Shown here: positions 5,852 through 10,291 of the stretch, in pieces
How positions within the stretch are numbered: the first letter of the stretch is position 1
Layout: the number at the start of each line of letters is the position of its first letter
Origin: Phycisphaerae bacterium
Lineage (GTDB): Bacteria > Planctomycetota > Phycisphaerae > UBA1845 > UTPLA1
Direction of reading: 5' to 3'
Length of the DNA: 10,291 nt
Assembly (NCBI GenBank): GCA_029259995.1
Contig: JAJDEC010000446.1
Span: forward strand, 1-10,291
The notes under the pieces: model-generated
Told to the model about the DNA's origin: nothing
Databases searched by the model: none
The model's input: only the letters and a program-made list of their open reading frames with translations
Position numbers and translations under genes: made by a program

Positions 5852-7582
5852 TCAACGAAACTGCTTGTCCTTGTATCCTGCGAAAAGATGTTTCAGCTTG
5901 CCGCGCTGGTATTTGCCCGTGCTCGTCACGGGTATCTCGTCGCCGAACAAGACGACTTTCGGGCACTTCGCGGCCGTCAGGTTCGATCTGCACCAGGCGA
6001 TGACGTCGGCTTCCGTCATCGCCTTGCCGGGTTCGACCTGCACGTAGGCGCCGACTTCCTCGCCGTAATATCGATTCTCAAATCCGACGGCCAATCCGAC
6101 GCGAATACCCGGCATCCCGCAGAGCACTTCATCAATTTCGAACGGCGACATGTTGATGCCGCCGCGAATGATCAGCTCCTTCAGTCGCCCCGTGATGAAG
6201 TAATAGTCGCGATCGTCCTCGCCGCGCAGCCTGAACCCTTCGTCGCCGCTGCGAAACCAGCCGTGTGCGAATGCCGTCGAATTGGCTTCGGGATTGTTGA
6301 AGTACCCTTTCATGATGTTGTGACCGCGAATGACGATCTCGCCGCGTTCGCCGAACGGGACGTTCCCGCCGGCGGCGTCATGAATCGCCATGTCGTTGAC
6401 ATCGATCGGGCATCCGATTGACGGGAATCCGTGATCGTACATCCACGAACAGTGCTCGTGCCATTCGAGATCCACGGGCAGAAAGCACGAGTAACAGACG
6501 GTCTCGCTCAAGCCGTAACCATGGAGGATTCGGAGGCCGAATCGCGTCTGGAAATCGCGAGCGAGTTCGACGGACAACGGCCCGGCGCCGCAGATGAAGT
6601 GGCGGAAGTTCGGAATCCTCTCCAGATCGAGTTGTTCGTCTGCGTCGATCAGAAACTGCAGCAGCGTGGGGACAACACTGACGATGCCCACATTGTGTTT
6701 TTCCAGCTTCTTCCAGAACCCACGCGGCCGGAATCGCTGGTTGACGATGACTTCGGCGCCGACGAAGACCGGCGTGAGCAGCGTGACGACAATGCCGTTG
6801 ACGTGATGAATCGGCAGCACGTTCATCATGACCGTGTGTTCGTCGATGGCGTGCCAATTCGAAATCGCCAGTGCGTCGGCGAACATCTGTTTCTGCGTCA
6901 GCACCACGCCTTTGGGGTTCCCGGTCGTTCCCGACGTATAGACGACAAGTGTTTCAGCGTCGGCGCCGATCGAATCGATCGCGGGCAGATCCTGCGACGT
7001 GTCGGCGCCCGCGAGCAGGCTTTCGAAGTGATCCCAACCTTCTGGTGGACCGTCGATCGTGTCGCCGAGGATCATTGCGCGGCGCGTATTCTCGGGAAGC
7101 GAATTCTCGATCGTGCCGTAGTTCTCGCGACATCCCCGATGGGCAATCAGGAGTGTCGATTCGGAGTTCGTGAAGACGTATTCGGCGCGCTCGTCCGTCT
7201 CTCCGGGATTGATCGGTACAACGCGAGCGCCCAGGCGCCATGCGGCGAAATAAATGGCGATCGTGTGTGGATGATTGATGGAAAGCGTCGCCAACGAGCC
7301 GCCTTCGCGAATTCCGTAGTTGTGATAGAGGACCGTCGCGACACGATCGATCAATTCCGAGAATTCCCCGTATGTAAACTCGATCGGCGACTCGTCCTGA
7401 TCCGTGCACGGGTAATATCGAATACAGACGCGTTGTACGTGTTCCGCAACCTGCTGCCGCCACATGTCGCCAAAGTTCAGAAATGGAAGATGATCGTCGA
7501 CGGACGGCATGTTCCTGCTGACGTGGCCCGACTCAAGAAGATGATCGATCGTCGTCTGGCTCAGTTGCGTTGATTCGGACAT
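5852..7582 (-). CDS. Acyl-CoA synthetase-like adenylate-forming ligase (AMP-binding)
   Basis: The 576-residue protein has all core motifs of class I adenylate-forming enzymes, which activate a carboxylic acid with ATP to an acyl-AMP and then transfer it, usually to coenzyme A. The P-loop motif YTSGTTGNPKG is at 215-225, GYGLSET at 355-361 and SGDEG at 445-449 with ribose-binding Asp447. The GRLKELI hinge is at 465-471, GGIN at 474-477, and the C-terminal catalytic lysine is Lys557 in TSTGKYQRG. Length is typical of medium/long-chain acyl-CoA synthetases, but chain length or use of an acyl carrier protein as acceptor cannot be told by eye. ATG 7582 is preferred over GTG 7600, because that GTG overlaps the GTGGAGG sequence that provides a Shine-Dalgarno about 11 bases before ATG 7582. 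The gene lies 117 bases downstream of the nuclease gene on the same strand and may have its own promoter. Confidence 0.92.
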   Translation of the reverse strand: MSESTQLSQTTIDHLLESGHVSRNMPSVDDHLPFLNFGDMWRQQVAEHVQRVCIRYYPCTDQDESPIEFTYGEFSELIDRVATVLYHNYGIREGGSLATLSINHPHTIAIYFAAWRLGARVVPINPGETDERAEYVFTNSESTLLIAHRGCRENYGTIENSLPENTRRAMILGDTIDGPPEGWDHFESLLAGADTSQDLPAIDSIGADAETLVVYTSGTTGNPKGVVLTQKQMFADALAISNWHAIDEHTVMMNVLPIHHVNGIVVTLLTPVFVGAEVIVNQRFRPRGFWKKLEKHNVGIVSVVPTLLQFLIDADEQLDLERIPNFRHFICGAGPLSVELARDFQTRFGLRILHGYGLSETVCYSCFLPVDLEWHEHCSWMYDHGFPSIGCPIDVNDMAIHDAAGGNVPFGERGEIVIRGHNIMKGYFNNPEANSTAFAHGWFRSGDEGFRLRGEDDRDYYFITGRLKELIIRGGINMSPFEIDEVLCGMPGIRVGLAVGFENRYYGEEVGAYVQVEPGKAMTEADVIAWCRSNLTAAKCPKVVLFGDEIPVTSTGKYQRGKLKHLFAGYKDKQFR

Positions 7583-7643
7583 GGCGACGGCTTCCTCCAC
7601 GACAGTTTTGACCTGATGCTGAATCGATTCCGTTATTCAAACC

Positions 7644-7666
7644 GCGCGTCGATCGTGTCGCAACTT
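7644..7666 (-). promoter_or_regulatory. AAGTTGCGACACG upstream motif, copy 3 (acyl ligase), with possible promoter
   Basis: AAGTTGCGACACG on the minus strand (7654-7666) matches the acpS upstream copy over 13 bases. Reading TTGCGA as a -35 box, a 17-base spacer leads to TTGAAT (4 of 6 matches to TATAAT), which would start a transcript about 50 bases before ATG 7582. This fits independent transcription of the ligase gene. Confidence 0.4.
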
Positions 7667-7699
7667 CATCAGGCGGCATCGACGCCTCCACACGATTCG

Positions 7700-8767
7700 T
7701 CACTCCATCGATGTGGCCGCGTTTTCCTTCGCGGCCATGCGCTTGCGCCCCGGTGTTCTCGGATAGCGCTCTTTTAACCGGCGAACGCGAAACTCGTCGA
7801 GGTGCGCGCCGCGGAACGCCGCCTCCCAGACGCCGGCAAGCATCGCGCCGCCGTCGATCAGGCGATCCTCGATGAAGCGCTTGCCCTTCTCACGACGAAG
7901 TTCGCCGCTTTTCTCGAGCTGGTAGAGCGGCTCAACAAGATTGTTCGTCTCCTGAAGATATGCGGCGATCTCCTTCCAATAGTCATCCGTCGAAACCTTG
8001 CGAGCGGCCTTCGATCGATCGATCAGGTCGTCATAGCTGATGCGATGCAGCGAGACGACGCCGTCATCGATGAAGGCGTGGAACGATGAATCCGTCGTGT
8101 AGCCGTTTGGGTTCTCACCGGTCCATCCGTTGTGATGATGCGTCAGATGCAGCGGCTGGGATCCGTCGCCCACGAAGTGGCTGAGGATGCCCATGTGGTA
8201 GACGATGTTCTCTTTCGCATTCTCGATCATCGCCGGGCTGACGCGATCGGCATGCGCTTCGTAGGTCTTCAGTTGCGTCCAACTGGCGGCAATCGTCCAT
8301 TGAATTTCCGCGATTTCATACGGAAGCAACCCGGGAACGTGTTTGACGTAATCCCGATCGCGACCCTGGCCGAGCGTCTTGTCTTCCGCAGTCGGATGCC
8401 CGGCGCGATGCTCCGCGATGTGATCCGTGAACTGCCGTCGAAGCAGCGGCATCGTCTGAAGCGTCAGGCCGAACTGCGTGAGGCCTTCGACATCCAGATA
8501 GTGATCGGGCTTGTTGGCGTGATCGAGATGCGCGTTGTGCTGGCCGCGCCAGCGATCGGGCTCAGATGACAAATACACAAGTCGCGACCGGACTTTCGGC
8601 GTCCTGAGCCAGTCCGGCATGTCGGAAGGTATCTTGTCATGGGCCAGCAGCGTGACAATCGCGTGCCCTTCTTCATCCCATGCGGAAGCCGTGTCGGGCC
8701 AGGCAATCAGAAGAAGAATCAGCATCGGGCAGAATCTGAGCAACAAATGGGCGCTTGGGATTGGCAT
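7700..8767 (-). CDS. Secreted S1/P1-type zinc-dependent nuclease
   Basis: The 355-residue precursor has a signal peptide (1-29) with a TASA cleavage site, so mature protein begins at Trp30. In S1/P1 nucleases the N-terminal Trp itself binds zinc, and here every expected ligand follows. His35 matches position 6 of P1, then come Asp71 and His89 (HYLD), His197 and Asp201 (HFVGD), His207 (QPLH), His230 and Asp234 (HAFID). The spacing of the last five is the same as in P1 nuclease (4, 6, 23 and 4 residues), which favours nuclease over the related zinc phospholipase C group. S1/P1 enzymes cleave single-stranded DNA and RNA and can remove 3'-phosphates. The C-terminus is a basic extension (about 329-347). 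The start at ATG 8767 is supported by GAGGG 7 bases upstream. It probably serves nucleic acid degradation outside the cytoplasm, for nutrition or phosphate supply. Confidence 0.9.
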   Translation of the reverse strand: MPIPSAHLLLRFCPMLILLLIAWPDTASAWDEEGHAIVTLLAHDKIPSDMPDWLRTPKVRSRLVYLSSEPDRWRGQHNAHLDHANKPDHYLDVEGLTQFGLTLQTMPLLRRQFTDHIAEHRAGHPTAEDKTLGQGRDRDYVKHVPGLLPYEIAEIQWTIAASWTQLKTYEAHADRVSPAMIENAKENIVYHMGILSHFVGDGSQPLHLTHHHNGWTGENPNGYTTDSSFHAFIDDGVVSLHRISYDDLIDRSKAARKVSTDDYWKEIAAYLQETNNLVEPLYQLEKSGELRREKGKRFIEDRLIDGGAMLAGVWEAAFRGAHLDEFRVRRLKERYPRTPGRKRMAAKENAATSME

Positions 8768-8774
8768 GTTGTGA

Positions 8775-8779
8775 CCCTC
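8775..8779 (-). promoter_or_regulatory. Shine-Dalgarno site of the nuclease gene
   Basis: GAGGG on the minus strand lies 7 bases before ATG 8767. Confidence 0.6.
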
Positions 8780-8807
8780 GTGTCGGAGCCTGAGATTTCT
8801 GGTCCTC

Positions 8808-8824
8808 CCCCGCGCTGGGCGGGG
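8808..8824 (-). other. GC hairpin in the nuclease leader
   Basis: CCCCGC (8808-8813) and GCGGGG (8819-8824) form a 6-base GC stem with a 5-base loop, about 40 bases upstream of the nuclease start. It lies in the probable 5' leader; a regulatory role is not shown. Confidence 0.3.
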
Positions 8825-8968
8825 CGGCGAATTTGAATCATGCGCACTCTACCGCGCGACGAAGCGTGCGGGCATGGGATCGCGGCTCATCGATTGATCG
8901 CTTATGTCCCATAACCGGGATTCGAGGTTCATTCTGGGACTTCGGCGAGCTCGGATCAAAAGTCGTCA
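8825..8968. other. Divergent intergenic region between the nuclease gene and the next plus-strand gene
   Basis: No gene is supported here. The region must hold the minus-strand promoter of the nuclease gene, which I could not place. The strand-plus promoters start at 8969. Confidence 0.45.
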
Positions 8969-8997
8969 TTGAGTTTCGCGGGCCGTATCGAGATAAT
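8969..8997 (+). promoter_or_regulatory. Sigma70-like promoter P1
   Basis: TTGAGT (8969-8974), a 17-base spacer and GATAAT (8992-8997) match the -35/-10 consensus at 4 and 5 of 6 positions. It drives toward the exported-protein gene at 9165. Confidence 0.5.
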
Positions 8998-9074
8998 TGG
9001 TCATACACGCCGCTGCTCCGTGGCTGATGGATGGAGAGAAACGGCGTTCCAGCCAGTGGGACGGGATCGGTAAT

Positions 9075-9103
9075 TTGACATCCGGGCCCGATTCCGTGAT
9101 ATT
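9075..9103 (+). promoter_or_regulatory. Sigma70-like promoter P2
   Basis: TTGACA (9075-9080), a perfect -35 box, is followed at 17 bases by GATATT (9098-9103, 4 of 6). Transcription would begin near 9110, about 55 bases before GTG 9165. Confidence 0.55.
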
Positions 9104-9164
9104 TTCCGGGTTTCGTCAACGGTTGCGCCGCCTGAACGGGCGGGGCGCCGGAAGAGGTGAAATT

Positions 9165-9860
9165 GTGAAAGCCAACCGAATTATGGCGGTCGGCCTGACG
9201 TCGCTCCTGTTGTCGTCGGCGCTCGTACCCGTGTTTGCTGATCCGGAACCGAGCTCCACGCCGATTGCGTGGGAGCTTCAGTTTCAGTCGACGCGCCCGG
9301 AACGAATCAACGCCGCCGGTCGGACGTACTGGTATGTGCTCTATTCCGTGACGAATAACACCGGTGAGGATGTCCCGTTTCATCCGGAGATCGTGCGCGT
9401 CGAGACGATCGAAAGCGAAGTGCCGGCCGACAAGGCGAAAGCCCAGTCGCAAGAGGCAGCCAGGCTGACAGTCACGAATTCAATCATCGGATTGGATCGC
9501 GGCGTATACGGCGCCATCAAGCAACGGCATGCGAAGACGCATCCGTTTCTCGTGCATCCGGTCGACGCGATCACGAAGCTGCGGCAGGGTGACGACAACG
9601 CGATCACAAGCGTGGCCGTGTTCCCTGAGATGGACCCGCGAGTCAGCGGCTTTACGATCTATGTCGGCGGCCTTTCCGGCGAGCAGGTGGTTCGATCCAA
9701 CCCGCTGTTCGACGCGAGCAAGCCGGTGGACGACGAGAAAAACCCGCGTGTCTACGTGATGCGCAAGACGCTCGCGATGCCGTATCTGCTGCCTGGCGAC
9801 AAACGAACCCGAGCGACGGCCACGCCGAAGCTTGGACGATTGAATTGGGTCATGCGCTGA
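9165..9860 (+). CDS. Exported protein of unknown function
   Basis: I do not recognise a characterised family. The 231-residue protein has a signal peptide (1-25, VFA before Asp26). The mature part holds a beta-rich domain: WELQFQSTRPERI (36-48), TYWYVLYSVTNNTGEDVPF (54-72) and EIVRVETIES (75-84). This arrangement of paired aromatic strands resembles exported proteins of Planctomycetota that I cannot name. A second half has conserved-looking VAVFPEMDPRVSGFTIYVGGLSG (150-172) and VYVMRKTLAMPYLLPGD (196-212). There is no transmembrane segment after the signal and no cysteine at all. GTG 9165 is chosen because AGAGGTGA ends 4 bases upstream and the signal peptide starts there; ATG 9183 in the same frame is a weaker alternative, and a longer frame back to 8997 runs through the promoters. 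It lies 75 bases before rpmA and may share its transcript. Confidence 0.8.
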   Translation: MKANRIMAVGLTSLLLSSALVPVFADPEPSSTPIAWELQFQSTRPERINAAGRTYWYVLYSVTNNTGEDVPFHPEIVRVETIESEVPADKAKAQSQEAARLTVTNSIIGLDRGVYGAIKQRHAKTHPFLVHPVDAITKLRQGDDNAITSVAVFPEMDPRVSGFTIYVGGLSGEQVVRSNPLFDASKPVDDEKNPRVYVMRKTLAMPYLLPGDKRTRATATPKLGRLNWVMR

Positions 9861-9887
9861 GGCGCAGGACAACGAACAGGACAAATA

Positions 9888-9903
9888 CCGGCAATACTGC
9901 CGG
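9888..9903 (+). terminator. Short hairpin between the exported-protein gene and rpmA
   Basis: CCGGCA (9888-9893), loop ATAC, TGCCGG (9898-9903), then CTTTC. The stem is short and the T-stretch is weak. It could be a partial terminator or a leader structure of rpmA. Confidence 0.4.
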
Positions 9904-9935
9904 CTTTCAAAGTCAATAGTTGAGGAACACAAGTC

Positions 9936-10190
9936 ATGGCACATAAGAAGGGGCAAGGCTCCACACGCAACGGTCGAGACAGTTCGCCGCAGTTTCGCGG
10001 TATCAAGCGATACGACGGCCAGGTTGTCACAGTCGGCACAATCCTGGTTCGCCAGTGCGGCACGCCCTTTAAGGCAGGCATGTACGTCGGTCGAGGCCGC
10101 GATGACACACTCTTCGCGCTTCGCGACGGCAAGGTCCAGTTCCAGGGTCGACGTGTGTCGATCGAGTTGAACGAAGCCGCGACGAATTGA
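9936..10190 (+). CDS. rpmA: Large ribosomal subunit protein bL27
   Basis: Ribosomal protein bL27 sits near the peptidyl transferase centre of the 50S subunit, where its N-terminus reaches the tRNA ends. The 84-residue protein opens with the family's conserved basic start (MAHKKGQGSTRNGRDS, 1-16). It continues through QFRGIKRYDGQ (19-29) and the IRQRGT-like block ILVRQCGTPF (36-45), ending with the basic RRVSIEL stretch. There is no N-terminal extension of the kind cleaved in Firmicutes. GAGGA lies about 9 bases upstream of ATG 9936. In most bacteria rpmA directly follows rplU (L21) and precedes obgE; here the upstream neighbour is an exported protein instead, and the downstream neighbour is outside the window. 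Confidence 0.97.
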   Translation: MAHKKGQGSTRNGRDSSPQFRGIKRYDGQVVTVGTILVRQCGTPFKAGMYVGRGRDDTLFALRDGKVQFQGRRVSIELNEAATN

Positions 10191-10291
10191 CGCCGACGAT
10201 GACGGGCGAATCGATATCGGCCGCGCCGTGTTTGAACCTGCGCTAATCATCGCCGTTCAAGTCGCCCGACGAAGAATTACAGACCGCGAAC
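10191..10291. other. Right-end stretch after rpmA
   Basis: No start of a downstream gene can be supported before the window ends. There is no clear terminator hairpin: the best long-range pair is CGGGCGA (10203-10209) with TCGCCCG (10262-10268), 52 bases apart, which I regard as weak. Confidence 0.4.

Noticed and set aside
6431..7573. Plus-strand 380-residue open frame
   Set aside because: It runs antisense to the acyl ligase gene, whose adenylation motifs are complete; a long antisense frame is common in GC-rich genes.
7583..7600. GTG 7600 as start of the acyl ligase
   Set aside because: This GTG overlaps the GTGGAGG sequence that serves as Shine-Dalgarno for ATG 7582.
8905..8945. TCGAATCCCGG-like stretch on the minus strand that resembles a tRNA T-arm
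   Set aside because: No matching acceptor, D or anticodon arm could be built around it.
1..10291. CRISPR array, insertion sequence, phage or toxin-antitoxin system
   Set aside because: No repeat-spacer periodicity, transposase, terminal inverted repeats, integrase or small paired genes were seen on either strand.

Overview
The window is a GC-rich bacterial chromosome segment with densely packed genes on both strands. It carries no rRNA, tRNA, CRISPR array or recognisable mobile element. Several things suggest a member of the Planctomycetota: the style of ribosomal protein L27 at the right end, the number of exported proteins of unrecognised family, and the loose operon structure. This placement is an inference from protein character; no marker gene here proves it.

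Layout from left to right. (1) 1-2071, plus strand: the 3' part of a calcineurin-like metallophosphoesterase gene overlaps the start of a complete HtrA/DegP-type periplasmic serine protease gene with two PDZ domains. (2) 2132-3708, minus strand: a secreted protein of unknown function with a cysteine cluster and an Arg/Gly-rich tail, and upstream of it acpS (holo-ACP synthase). (3) 3918-5801, plus strand: a GSCFA-domain protein (SGNH-hydrolase-like), a 369-base intergenic region rich in perfect inverted repeats, and a RidA/YjgF-family protein with a twin-arginine signal peptide. (4) 5852-8767, minus strand: an acyl-CoA synthetase-like adenylate-forming ligase, preceded by a secreted S1/P1-type zinc nuclease with a complete set of metal ligands. 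(5) 9165-10190, plus strand: an exported protein of unknown function behind two tandem sigma70-like promoters, then rpmA (L27) without rplU directly upstream.

Two themes recur. The first is the cell envelope: of the ten genes, five carry a signal peptide (HtrA, the Cys/Arg-Gly protein, the Tat-RidA, the nuclease and the pre-rpmA protein). The second is acyl-group metabolism: AcpS, the adenylate-forming acyl ligase and possibly the GSCFA protein. A 10-base motif (TTGCGACACG on the minus strand) lies upstream of three minus-strand genes and extends to 13 identical bases for acpS and the ligase, which may reflect a shared promoter or operator.

I see no obvious multi-gene defence or novel enzymatic system. 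The most unusual items are the exported RidA, the compact three-way-junction inverted-repeat element at 5009-5058, the shared upstream motif, and the Cys-cluster/Arg-Gly tail of the secreted protein.
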